The notes under the pieces are model-generated. The model searched no databases and was not told the DNA's origin. It saw only the letters and a list, made by a program, of their open reading frames with translations. This document shows, in pieces, positions 9,993-19,100 of a DNA stretch of 64,000 bases. The DNA comes from an uncultured Bacteroides sp. (lineage in GTDB: Bacteria > Bacteroidota > Bacteroidia > Bacteroidales > Bacteroidaceae), in assembly GCA_944320945.1 (NCBI GenBank), contig CALUJK010000104.1, positions 18,558 to 82,557 of the forward strand, written 5' to 3'. The translations under genes and the position numbers were made by a program. The first letter of the stretch is position 1. Each line of letters opens with the position of its first letter.

Positions 9993-10031
9993 TATCTGTA
10001 AAACGGTTACAACTATCTGTAAATGCGTTAC
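9993..10031 (+). promoter_or_regulatory. Direct repeat with 21-bp spacing, probable operator
   Basis: TATCTGTAAAACGGTTAC (9993-10010) and TATCTGTAAATGCGTTAC (10014-10031) match at 16 of 18 positions and start 21 bp apart, two turns of the helix. A third GCGTTACC lies at 10050-10057 and overlaps a -7 element. It lies in the 469-bp gap between the divergent porin and acetyltransferase genes and so could control either. I see no convincing gene in this gap. Confidence 0.55.
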
Positions 10032-10053
10032 CAGCCGGCCAACAACAAAGCGT

Positions 10054-10061
10054 TACCTTTG
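10054..10061 (+). promoter_or_regulatory. Candidate -7 element for the acetyltransferase
   Basis: TACCTTTG fits TAnnTTTG, 95 bp before the ATG at 10156, immediately downstream of the 21-bp direct repeat. The -33 position is GC-rich and has no TTTG, which would fit an activator-dependent promoter. Confidence 0.4.
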
Positions 10062-10155
10062 CAATAAAGTTCACTCTGACAAATAGAGAGAATGAAACGG
10101 AACGATTATAAAACACAAATGTTTCCTCACGGGACAAAAACAAACAGATTACGAT

Positions 10156-10740
10156 ATGACACTCAACGACTTTTTAGCATTTGTAAAGGAACAGAAACCA
10201 CTTGACACCCCTGATATCCATCAGTTTATGGACGAGATGAGCAATGAAGCACGACGTATCACTTTCCGCCTGAATGCAGCCTATCACGATCCGGCCGAGG
10301 TGCGCAACCAGCTCTCCCAACTGTTCGGCTATCGAGTGCCGGATACGCTACGGGTATTTCCTCCATTCTATACGGACTTCGGTAAGAACATCCATGTGGG
10401 CGAAAGGGTATTCATCAATGCCTGCTGCCACTTTCAGGACCACGGTGGAGTGACATTGGGCGACGGTTGCCAGATAGGCCATAATGTAGTGTTCGCCACC
10501 CTTAACCACGGGCTTTCACCGGAAGAGCGTGCATCTACCCGACCTGCCCCCATCCTACTAGGTAAAAATGTATGGGTTGGCTCAAACGCCACCATTCTGC
10601 AAGGCGTCACCATAGGAGACAATGCCATTGTTGCTGCTGGAGCCGTCGTAACCAAGGACGTGTCTGCCAACTCGATTGTGGCCGGTGTACCTGCCCGGTT
10701 TCTCAAATCTATCTTACAAAATGAAAGCGTGTCAAAATAA
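10156..10740 (+). CDS. Left-handed beta-helix O-acetyltransferase (Maa/LacA type)
   Basis: A 194-residue hexapeptide-repeat acetyltransferase that would transfer acetyl from acetyl-CoA to a sugar or similar hydroxyl. The N-terminal helical part (to about residue 60) resembles the maltose/galactoside acetyltransferase cap, and the beta-helix has imperfect [LIV]-G-x4 repeats such as VTLGDGCQIGHNV, VWVGSNATILQGVTIGDNA and IVAAGAVVTKDV. The active-site His is likely in FATLNHGLS near residue 118. It is a single gene on the plus strand between two minus-strand nitrogen operons, preceded by an operator-like direct repeat and followed by an unusual hairpin array. The acceptor is unknown. Confidence 0.85.
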   Translation: MTLNDFLAFVKEQKPLDTPDIHQFMDEMSNEARRITFRLNAAYHDPAEVRNQLSQLFGYRVPDTLRVFPPFYTDFGKNIHVGERVFINACCHFQDHGGVTLGDGCQIGHNVVFATLNHGLSPEERASTRPAPILLGKNVWVGSNATILQGVTIGDNAIVAAGAVVTKDVSANSIVAGVPARFLKSILQNESVSK

Positions 10741-10753
10741 AGTTAACTCTTTT

Positions 10754-10882
10754 TTGACACAACCAAACTAATAACTAGTCTAAAGTAGACTAACATTTAG
10801 TCTAGAGTTAGACTAACAATTAGTCTAGGGTAAACTAAAAGAGGTTGTGTCAATGAGGGTAATTCCTTCTTGACACAACCTC
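10754..10882. repeat. Three tandem TAGTCTA/TAGACTA palindromes inside a terminator-like inverted repeat
   Basis: Palindromes at 10776-10792 (TAGTCTA-AAG-TAGACTA), 10798-10815 (TAGTCTA-GAGT-TAGACTA) and 10821-10837 (TAGTCTA-GGG-TAAACTA) start 22 and 23 bp apart. They are bracketed by TTGACACAACC (10754-10764) and its complement in GAGGTTGTGTCAA (10841-10853), which can instead pair perfectly over 13 bp with TTGACACAACCTC (10870-10882). The block lies between the convergent ends of the acetyltransferase and dapL, so the outer stems probably act as a two-way terminator; the inner palindromes are not explained by that. Confidence 0.8.
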
Positions 10883-10933
10883 GCATATATATATATGACT
10901 GTTTTAGTAAAAACAGCCAGCCTTTGCACCGCT

Positions 10934-12163
10934 TTATATCTTGCTGCGGATACGCTGCATGGCCTCTACGCAGTCTTCACGCTTACCAAAAGCTGTAAGA
11001 CGCAGATAACCTTCACCACTGGGACCAAAACCTACACCTGGAGTTCCGACCACATTCACTTCGTACAGCAACTTGTCGAAGAACTTCCACGAGGTCATAC
11101 CGTCCGGTGCTTTCAGCCAAAGGTAAGGTGCATTCACACCACCATACACATCGAAGCCGGCTTCTACCAGGCTCTGACGCATGATGCGGGCGTTTTCCAT
11201 GTAATAATCAATAGTCTCACGAACTTGTTTCTGTCCCTCAGGACTATAGACAGCCTCAGCGCCGCACTGGGTAATGTAACTGGTGCCATTGAACTTGGTA
11301 CACTGCCTGCGATTCCACAACGGATTGAGCGGTATGCGCTTCCCGTTGATATCAGCTGCCGTCACTTCTTTCGGCACAACTGTGTAACCACAACGTACAC
11401 CGGTGAATCCCGCCGTTTTAGAGAAACTACGAATCTCAATAGCCACTTTCTTGGCACCTCGTATCTCATAAATAGAATGAGGTACGTTCGGCTCACGGAT
11501 ATAAGCCTCGTAAGCGGCGTCAAAGATTATCAGCGTGTCGTTAGCCAACGCATAATCTACCCAACACTTCAACTGCTCATGTGTCAAGGTAGTCCCTGTC
11601 GGATTATTGGGATAACAGAGATAGATAAGGTCTACCCGATGATCGGGAATAGCCGGTATGAAGTTATTTTCAGCCGTGCAGGGCAGATAGGTGACATTGC
11701 TCCATTTGCCGTCTGCTTCAGCCACACCCGCTCTGCCATTCATGATATTACTATCCACATAGACCGGATAAACAGGGTCTGTGATGCCCATGCTGTTATC
11801 CCATCGCAGCAATTCACCGATGTTGCCCGTATCGCTCTTCGCACCGTCACTAATGAATACTTCCGAAGGACTCAGGCTAATACCGCGTGATGCAAAATCG
11901 TGTTTGATAATGGCGTTTATCAAGAAATTATAACCTTGTTCAGGACCATAACCATGAAATGTACTTTCACTAGCCATCTCGTCTACAGCCCGATGCATGG
12001 CTTCAATACAAGCAGGCGGCAGGGGACGGGTGACATCGCCAATACCCAAACGTATCAGTTTTTTATCCGGGTGGGTCACCTTAAAGGCGTTGACACGCTT
12101 GGCTATATCTGAAAAAAGATAACTCCCCGGTAATTTTAGAAAATGTTCGTTTACTAATGCCAT
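10934..12163 (-). CDS. dapL: LL-diaminopimelate aminotransferase
   Basis: PLP enzyme that converts tetrahydrodipicolinate straight to LL-diaminopimelate using glutamate, for lysine and peptidoglycan. It has 409 residues, the normal DapL length, opening [20 protein letters not shown]. The class I/II aminotransferase fold is seen in [19 protein letters not shown] near residue 185 and in the PLP-lysine motif [16 protein letters not shown] near residue 240. It is the last gene of the gltB-gltD-asnB-dapF-dapL series, 32 bp after dapF, so the two DAP enzymes are together. This shortcut route bypasses the succinylase and acetylase steps. Confidence 0.96.
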   Translation of the reverse strand: MALVNEHFLKLPGSYLFSDIAKRVNAFKVTHPDKKLIRLGIGDVTRPLPPACIEAMHRAVDEMASESTFHGYGPEQGYNFLINAIIKHDFASRGISLSPSEVFISDGAKSDTGNIGELLRWDNSMGITDPVYPVYVDSNIMNGRAGVAEADGKWSNVTYLPCTAENNFIPAIPDHRVDLIYLCYPNNPTGTTLTHEQLKCWVDYALANDTLIIFDAAYEAYIREPNVPHSIYEIRGAKKVAIEIRSFSKTAGFTGVRCGYTVVPKEVTAADINGKRIPLNPLWNRRQCTKFNGTSYITQCGAEAVYSPEGQKQVRETIDYYMENARIMRQSLVEAGFDVYGGVNAPYLWLKAPDGMTSWKFFDKLLYEVNVVGTPGVGFGPSGEGYLRLTAFGKREDCVEAMQRIRSKI

Positions 12164-12195
12164 AAAATTGCTGTATTCAAAGATTTAACGTTTAT

Positions 12196-12999
12196 TTATA
12201 GTTCTATTTCTCCATCAAAAACTTTAACGGCCGGTCCTGTCATCAGCAAGTGATAGCCAGCACCCTGCCAGCTCAGATGCAGCGTACCTCCGTCCATCGT
12301 CACATCTGTCTCCTTGCCGCAACGAAGGGTGAAAGAAGCCGCTGCTGCCGTAGCACAAGCACCTGTTCCACAAGCCTGCGTGATGCCCGAACCGCGTTCC
12401 CATACCCGCATACGTATATGATTATCGTTCAGCACTTGGGCGAACTCCACATTCACCCGGTCGGGAAACAACGGATGGTGTTCCAGACATGGTCCGACTT
12501 CCGTCAAATGGATGCTCATTACATCGTCTACAAAGATAACCAAATGTGGATTACCCATCGACACAGCAATTCCTTTTTTAAAGGGAACGACCTCACCCAA
12601 ATCAACGGGATGAATATCTGACGGAATACCCATATCCACTGTAACTGCCTCTACCTGCCTATTGGCATTAACGTGTAAGTTCAGATGTTTGATACCCGAA
12701 AGCGTATCAAGAGTTATGGAGGTCTTGTCTGTCAGTCCATATTCATATACATATTTGCCTATACAACGGCTGGCATTACCACACATCATAGCTTCCGAAC
12801 CATCAGCATTGAATATCCGCATGGAAAAGTCAGCTTTGTCTGACGCACCGATAAGTACCAGTCCGTCGCTCCCAATACCCGTATGCGGACGGCTCCACTC
12901 TACGGCACAGCGAGCCGGGTCGGGAATGGGATATTTCGTGGTATCGACATAGATATAATCGTTGCCCGCTCCATGCATCTTGGTAAATCGGATTCTCAT
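12196..12999 (-). CDS. dapF: Diaminopimelate epimerase
   Basis: Cofactor-free epimerase that turns LL-DAP into meso-DAP. I place the start at the ATG at 12999, which overlaps the asnB stop as ATGA; a GTG nine bases upstream (13008) is also open but less likely. This gives 267 residues. The two catalytic cysteines lie in [11 protein letters not shown] (about residue 73) and ACGTGACATA (about residue 213), and the KMHGAGNDY opening is typical. The overlap with asnB implies translational coupling, and dapL follows directly, so DapF receives its substrate from the next gene's product. Confidence 0.95.
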   Translation of the reverse strand: MRIRFTKMHGAGNDYIYVDTTKYPIPDPARCAVEWSRPHTGIGSDGLVLIGASDKADFSMRIFNADGSEAMMCGNASRCIGKYVYEYGLTDKTSITLDTLSGIKHLNLHVNANRQVEAVTVDMGIPSDIHPVDLGEVVPFKKGIAVSMGNPHLVIFVDDVMSIHLTEVGPCLEHHPLFPDRVNVEFAQVLNDNHIRMRVWERGSGITQACGTGACATAAAASFTLRCGKETDVTMDGGTLHLSWQGAGYHLLMTGPAVKVFDGEIEL

Positions 13000-14696
13000 A
13001 ACTCGCACTTTTTATAAGCATCTTCATGTACGCCTGCCACGGCTCTTCCGCTGGGCTCGTTCATGTTCTTGAAGGAAGCATCCCACGCCAAAGCCTCAGC
13101 AGTGGAACAGGCTACACTGGGCACGCTGGGTACACTGCGGGCAGCACTCTCGCTAGGGAAGTACTCTTCAAAAATGCTTCGATAATAATATTCCTCTTTA
13201 TTACGCGGTGTATTAATGGGAAAACGTTCCGCAGCATTAGCCATCTGTTCATCGCTTACGGCATTAGCGGTCATTTCTTTCAACGTATCTATCCAACTAT
13301 AACCCACTCCGTCACTGAACTGTTCTTTCTGACGCCATGCCACACTTTCGGGCAACATGTCGGCAAAGGCTTCACGAAGAATACGTTTCTCTATGGTCTT
13401 TCCCGGACACATCTTCTCCTGCGGATTGATACGCATGGCCACATCGAGGAACTCTTTATCCAGAAAAGGCACGCGTCCCTCTACTCCCCAAGCGGAAAGT
13501 GACTTGTTGGCACGCAGACAATCGTATAAATGTAACTTGAGAAGCTTACGCACGGTTTCTTCATGGAAAGCCCGTGCATCAGGTGCCTTATGGAAATAAA
13601 GATACCCACCAAACACTTCATCGGCTCCTTCTCCACTCAGCACCATCTTGATGCCCATACTTTTTATAACCCGCGCTAACAGATACATCGGCGTAGACGC
13701 ACGAACTGTGGTGACATCATAAGTTTCAATGTAATAAATGACATCACGTACAGCGTCCAGTCCCTCTTGTATGGTATAATTGATTTCATGATGCACCGTC
13801 CCTATAAAGTCAGCCACTTCGCGAGCCTTAACAAGGTCGGGAGCACCTTTCAGCCCGATAGCAAAAGAGTGCAATTGAGGCCACCAAGCCTCTTTCTGCC
13901 CATCTGTCTCCACACGACGTGAAGCATACTTCTTTGCAACGGCGGAAATGATTGAACTATCCAACCCGCCGGAAAGTAACACGCCGTAAGGAACATCGCT
14001 CATCAATTGGCGGCGGACAGCATCTTCCAAAGCTGAACGAAGAATCTGCGCATCTGTTTTCTCACGACCCGCAGATATGTCCTTTTGCGCTGCTTCGTGG
14101 AACGAAAACCAGTCCCTCGTGTACCACCGTACCATCTTTCCTTCCCGACTCGAATAATAGTGTCCCGGCAAGAAAGGTTCGTAACGCTCGCAAAAACCTT
14201 CAAGTGCTTTCAACTCGCTGGCACAATACAATGTCCCGTCAGCATCATATCCTATATAGAGTGGAATTACACCTATCGGGTCGCGAGCTATCAGAAACTC
14301 ATCTTTTGCTTCATCATATAAAACGAAAGCAAAAATACCGTTCAGTTCTTCTAGAAAATGAATACCCTTGTCGCGATAAAGGGCAAGAATGACCTCACAA
14401 TCGCTACCTGTCTGGAAATCATACCGTCCCTGATAGCGCTCGCGAATGTCACGGTGATTATAAATCTCACCATTCACGGCAAGTATCTGCTTACCGTCCG
14501 GTGAATAAAGCGGCTGTCCGCCACTCTGAGGGTCAACAATAGAAAGACGTTCGTGCGCCAATATGGCTGATTTGCCACAATAGATACCACTCCAGTCCGG
14601 ACCGCGATGGCGTATCTTCTTCGACATAGCCAACGCTTTCTCCCGAAGAGCAGGTGCCTTATCCTTGATATTGAGTATCGCTGCTATTCCACACAT
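12996..14696 (-). CDS. asnB: Asparagine synthase B, glutamine-hydrolysing
   Basis: Makes asparagine from aspartate, ATP and glutamine. It has 566 residues. The N-terminal class II glutaminase begins MCGIAAIL, with Cys2 as nucleophile after Met removal, and includes [10 protein letters not shown] and VNGEIYNH. The synthetase domain has the PP-loop [11 protein letters not shown] near residue 243 and the [13 protein letters not shown] motif near residue 355. The end carries an acidic/serine-rich tail. It sits 26 bp after gltD and overlaps dapF by 4 bp. As a glutamine consumer placed between glutamate synthase and lysine genes it fits a nitrogen-distribution operon. Confidence 0.96.
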   Translation of the reverse strand: MCGIAAILNIKDKAPALREKALAMSKKIRHRGPDWSGIYCGKSAILAHERLSIVDPQSGGQPLYSPDGKQILAVNGEIYNHRDIRERYQGRYDFQTGSDCEVILALYRDKGIHFLEELNGIFAFVLYDEAKDEFLIARDPIGVIPLYIGYDADGTLYCASELKALEGFCERYEPFLPGHYYSSREGKMVRWYTRDWFSFHEAAQKDISAGREKTDAQILRSALEDAVRRQLMSDVPYGVLLSGGLDSSIISAVAKKYASRRVETDGQKEAWWPQLHSFAIGLKGAPDLVKAREVADFIGTVHHEINYTIQEGLDAVRDVIYYIETYDVTTVRASTPMYLLARVIKSMGIKMVLSGEGADEVFGGYLYFHKAPDARAFHEETVRKLLKLHLYDCLRANKSLSAWGVEGRVPFLDKEFLDVAMRINPQEKMCPGKTIEKRILREAFADMLPESVAWRQKEQFSDGVGYSWIDTLKEMTANAVSDEQMANAAERFPINTPRNKEEYYYRSIFEEYFPSESAARSVPSVPSVACSTAEALAWDASFKNMNEPSGRAVAGVHEDAYKKCEL

Positions 14697-14722
14697 AAAT
14701 CATTGGTATTTGAATATCTTAA

Positions 14723-16075
14723 TTAATGTTTTGCACTGGCTCTACAATATGCGTCTATATCGTTTGCAATCTGACGCCCGGAAGCAATACACTTCACAAC
14801 CAGACTGGCTCCCGTCGCCGCATCTCCGGCAACAAAGACACCTTCCGATAGTGGCGGTAATTCCGGCTTCAGAAATCCCATTGCCAATAAAACGAGGTCG
14901 GCTTTCAATACTGCTTTCTTACCGGTAGGCTTCATTATGGGACGACCGCCTTCCGGATTCGGCACCCATTCCACCTCTTCCACCTCCACGCCACAGACAT
15001 GGCCGTTCTTGCCTATGAACCGATTGGAGGACAAACTCCAACGGCGTGTACATCCTTCCTCGTGGCTGCTGCTTGTCTTCAACACAAGCGGATATTGCGG
15101 CCAGGGAGTCGCCGGATTATGACCGACAGGCGGCTGAGGCATTATCTCAATCTGCGTCACACTAAGTGCTCCCTGACGGTTACTCGTGCCAATACAATCG
15201 CTGCCCGTATCACCGCCGCCAATAACCAGCACATGCTTTCCTTTTGCCGAGATGCGTTCCTCTTTCGTAAAGGTCTGACCTGCCAGTACCCGGTTCTGTT
15301 GTGCCAACATCTCCATCGCGAAATGGATGCCTTTCAACTCACGACCGGGAATAGCCAAATCACGTGCCTGTGGCGTTCCTGTACAGATGCAATACGCATT
15401 GAATCCTTCCGGCAAATTTGAGAAATCAATGTCTGCATTTACTTTGAATGTGATACCTTCTGCTTCCATCACATGAATACGGCGGTCTATAATCGGCTTG
15501 TTCAGTTTGAAGTTTGGAATACCGAAACGCAACAATCCGCCTACATACTCCAATTTCTCAAACACTGTCACGTCATAACCTTTCTTATTCAGTTGGTTGG
15601 CAGCGGCAAGTCCGCCCGGACCGGAACCAATGACAGCCACTTTCATGCCGTTACGTTTATACGCCTTAGGCTGAACATATCCTTCGCGGAACGCTGCTTC
15701 TATAATAGCTGCCTCATCTTCGCGAATAGTGACCGGCGCATCCATGCTCAGTTTCAAGACACAACTTTTCTCACACAATGCCGGGCAGATACGCCCTGTA
15801 AACTCCGGAAAATCGTTCGTCCGGGTTAATATTTCATAGGCTTCCTGCCATTTGCCTTTGCACAAAGCGTCCTGAAACTCAGGAGGACGATTACCTAGCG
15901 GACATGCCCAATGACAAAATGGCACGCCACAATCCATACAACGCGAAGCCTGTAGCTTACGCTCACCGGTATTTAGAGTCTGTTCCACTTCACTGAAGTC
16001 GGTAATACGGTCATGTATCGGGCGATAGCCGGCCTCTTGACGCGGAATAGTTAAGAATGCTTTAGGGTTTCCCAT
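14723..16075 (-). CDS. gltD: Glutamate synthase small subunit
   Basis: NAD(P)H-oxidising flavoprotein subunit that feeds electrons to GltB. I start it at the ATG at 16075, giving 450 residues beginning MGNPKAFLTI. An upstream frame to 16141 is only a read-through of an inverted repeat. Two four-cysteine iron-sulfur clusters are visible: CMDCGVPFCHWACP near residue 46 and the CPALCEKSCVL region near residue 100. A FAD-binding GSGPGGLAAANQL motif follows near residue 150, and an NAD(P)-binding GGGDTGSDC motif lies near residue 290. It stands 107 bp after gltB and 26 bp before asnB, in one transcription direction. Confidence 0.96.
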   Translation of the reverse strand: MGNPKAFLTIPRQEAGYRPIHDRITDFSEVEQTLNTGERKLQASRCMDCGVPFCHWACPLGNRPPEFQDALCKGKWQEAYEILTRTNDFPEFTGRICPALCEKSCVLKLSMDAPVTIREDEAAIIEAAFREGYVQPKAYKRNGMKVAVIGSGPGGLAAANQLNKKGYDVTVFEKLEYVGGLLRFGIPNFKLNKPIIDRRIHVMEAEGITFKVNADIDFSNLPEGFNAYCICTGTPQARDLAIPGRELKGIHFAMEMLAQQNRVLAGQTFTKEERISAKGKHVLVIGGGDTGSDCIGTSNRQGALSVTQIEIMPQPPVGHNPATPWPQYPLVLKTSSSHEEGCTRRWSLSSNRFIGKNGHVCGVEVEEVEWVPNPEGGRPIMKPTGKKAVLKADLVLLAMGFLKPELPPLSEGVFVAGDAATGASLVVKCIASGRQIANDIDAYCRASAKH

Positions 16076-16088
16076 GTTAAATGAAAAA

Positions 16089-16180
16089 TTAAGAATGAGG
16101 AATGAAGGACTAAGAACGGGGAATGAGAAACAACCATGCAACTTTGCGATTCCTCATTCTTAATTCTTCATTCTTAATTT
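16089..16180. repeat. Inverted repeat of ATTCTTAATT units between gltB and gltD
   Basis: TTAAGAATGAGGAAT (16089-16103) is perfectly complementary to 16149-16163, and a second, partial copy of the right arm follows (TTCTTCATTCTTAATTT). A near copy (AAGAACGGGGAATGAG) lies in the loop. The stem could form in the gltBD mRNA and change the ratio of the two subunits, or limit decay. No T-run follows on the minus strand, so it is not a normal terminator. Confidence 0.7.
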
Positions 16181-16182
16181 AT

Positions 16183-19100
16183 TTAATAGTCTCTCTGCAC
16201 TTCGGCTATCTTCTCCTGCAACTTGCGCATCTGTTCTTCGGCCAGCACCTTCTTGTACTCGATAGGCGTTACCTGAATAAACTCGTCCACATAACGGGGC
16301 CAGTTATCCAGCATCGTACGAGCCAGTTCAGAACCGGTGTACAAATAGTGCTGGCGTATCAATTCGTGCAACTCCTTGCGGGCGGAAGCATCTTCCAACA
16401 ACGAGAGTTCAACCATATCCATGTTGCAGAAGTAATCGAAATTACGGTTCTTGTCCCACACATAGGCCACGCCGCCACTCATACCGGCAGCGAAGTTACG
16501 TCCCGTCTCTCCCAGTACGACGACCCTTCCGCCGGTCATATACTCACAGCAATGGTCGCCGACACCTTCCACCACGGCAATGGCACCGGAGTTACGCACG
16601 GCAAAGCGTTCTCCCACCCGTCCGTTGATATAGACCTCACCGCTGGTGGCTCCATACAGTAAAGTGTTTCCGGCTATCGTATTATCTTCCGCCGCAAAAC
16701 CGCTACGTACAGGCGGTTGCACAGAGATATGTCCGCCACTAAGCCCTTTGCCCAGATAGTCATTTGCTTCACCTTCCAGTTTGAAACTGATGCCATGAGC
16801 CAGAAACGCCCCGAAACTCTGTCCGGCCGAACCTTTAAACTTCACCTGGATAGTCTTGTCAGGCAGTCCGGCCTGTCCATACTTGGCAGCCACCGCACCG
16901 GACAGCATGGCTCCCACAGAACGGTCGGTATTCGCCACGGCATACTCTAAAGAGATTTCTTTCCGATTCGCCAATGCTTCACCGGCTGCGGCAAGTATCG
17001 ATACGTCCATCACATGTTCGATGTCGTGATGCTGTGTACTGACATTATGCAGAGCAGCACCATTATCCACCTTATGCAACAGATGGGAAAAGTCTAATAA
17101 TCCGGCCTTTGTATCAGTTTCTGACGGAATCAGTTCTATCAGGTCGGTACGCCCCACTATATCATCCAAACGGGTGAATCCCATCTCTGCCAGATATTCG
17201 CGCACCTCCTGTGCCAAAAAGCGGAAATAGTTCACAACATATTCATAATGCCCGCGGAAATGCTCCCGCAATTTCGGGTCTTGAGTGGCAACTCCTACCG
17301 GACAAGTATTGGCATGACACTTGCGCATCATGACACATCCCAACACAATCAGTGCAGTGGTACCGAAAGCAAACTCTTCGGCTCCCAGCAATGCCATGCT
17401 AATGATGTCGCGTCCCGTCTTCAATTGCCCATCCGTCTGGAGTCGTACCTGTCCGCGCAAACCGTTCAACACCAGTGTCTGTTGAGTTTCGCTCAAGCCA
17501 ATCTCAGGAGAGATACCGGCATAACGCATAGACGAAGCAGGCGATGCTCCTGTACCACCTTCGGCACCCGATATGACAATCAAGTCGGCTTTCGCCTTGG
17601 CTACACCTGCTGCAATCGTTCCGACCCCGCTTTCGGCCACCAGCTTCACACTGATTTTGGCCTTGGGGTTGACATTCTTCAAGTCGAAGATAAGTTGTGC
17701 CAAATCCTCAATAGAATAGATATCATGATGAGGCGGAGGCGAAATGAGTGAAATTCCCGGAATGGAGTGACGCGTACGGGCTATCACCTCGTTCACTTTA
17801 AAGCCAGGTAATTGTCCACCCTCACCCGGCTTGGCGCCTTGGGCGACTTTTATCTGTATCTCTTCCGCATTCACCAAATACTCGGTAGTCACACCGAAAC
17901 GTCCCGACGCCACCTGCTTCGTCTTACTGCACGACGAAATGCCGTCATGTGTATCGTGGAAGCGTACTGCATCCTCGCCTCCCTCACCGGTATTGCTCCG
18001 TGCTCCCAGTTTATTCATGGCAAGCGCCAACGCCTCGTGTGCCTCCTTACTGATGGCACCAAACGAAATGGCACCCGTAACGAAATGCTTCACAATCTCT
18101 TCTATCGGTTCTACCTGCTCTATGGGAATCGGATGCTTCTTGAAGCGGAAAAAGTCGCGCAAGAATATCGGATGTTCTTTTTCGTCCACCTTCTGGGTAA
18201 ACTCTTTAAACTTGGCATAACTGCCCAAACGGGTAGCTAACTGAAGTGTGCTGATGGTTTCCGGATTCCACGCATGTTTCTCCCCATCCTTGCGGAAAGA
18301 GAACTGGCCGATGTTAGGCAACAGACTCTCTACCTCGTCCGGTGCAAATCCCATTTGATGGAAGGCGACGTAATCTTTGGCAATCTCTTCCAACCGGATA
18401 CCGCCGATGGACGACGTAGCCGTACCGAAATAGTTCTTCAACAACTCCTCGCTGACACCAATCGCCTCAAAAATCTTCGCACCCCGATATGAGCGAATCG
18501 TGCTGATACCCATCTTGCTCATAATCTTGTAAAGCCCTTTGCATATTGCCTTGATGTAGTTCTTCTCTGCCGTTTCGTAATTCAACTGCACATCGCCATG
18601 CTTCACCAGATGGTCCAACACAGCAAAGGCCATATACGGATTGATGGCACTGGCGCCATAACCCAACAGTAGCGCAGCATGCATCACTTCGCGAATCTCA
18701 CCACTCTCTACCACCAGCGCAGTCTGTACCCGTTTCTGTACACTTATCAAGTGATGATGCACGGCGCTCACTGCCAGCAGCGATGGGATGGCAGCGTGTT
18801 CGGCATCCATATCGCGGTCGGAAAGGATGATATAGTTCACACCCTCCGTCACCGACTCCTCTGCCCGACGGCACAACCCTGCCAAAGCCTCCTGTAAGCC
18901 CGCTTTACCCTCGCTCACCTTGAACAGCGTAGAAAGCTTCACGGTTTTGAAACCTTTATAGCGTATATTGCACAAAATATCCAGTTGTGTATTCGTCAAA
19001 ATGGGATGAGGCAGACGTACCATCTTACAATGGCTCTCGTCCGGCAACAGGATGTTGCTTCCTACCGCCCCGATGTATTCCGTCAATGACATGACCAATT

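Noticed and set aside
9887-10111. 74-codon open frame in the gap before the acetyltransferase
   Set aside because: It crosses the direct repeat and promoter and is rich in Lys and Thr without any pattern. The opposite strand also has an open frame here, as expected for AT-rich spacer.
10776-10837. TAGTCTA array considered as a CRISPR
   Set aside because: Units are 17-18 bp palindromes with only 5-6 bp between them; no spacers and no cas genes.
10895-11890. 331-codon open frame on the plus strand
   Set aside because: It runs antisense through dapL, which has all PLP-enzyme motifs. The product shows no family pattern.
16076-16141. 22-residue N-terminal extension of gltD
   Set aside because: It is a translation of the inverted repeat between gltB and gltD and no GltD has such a leader.
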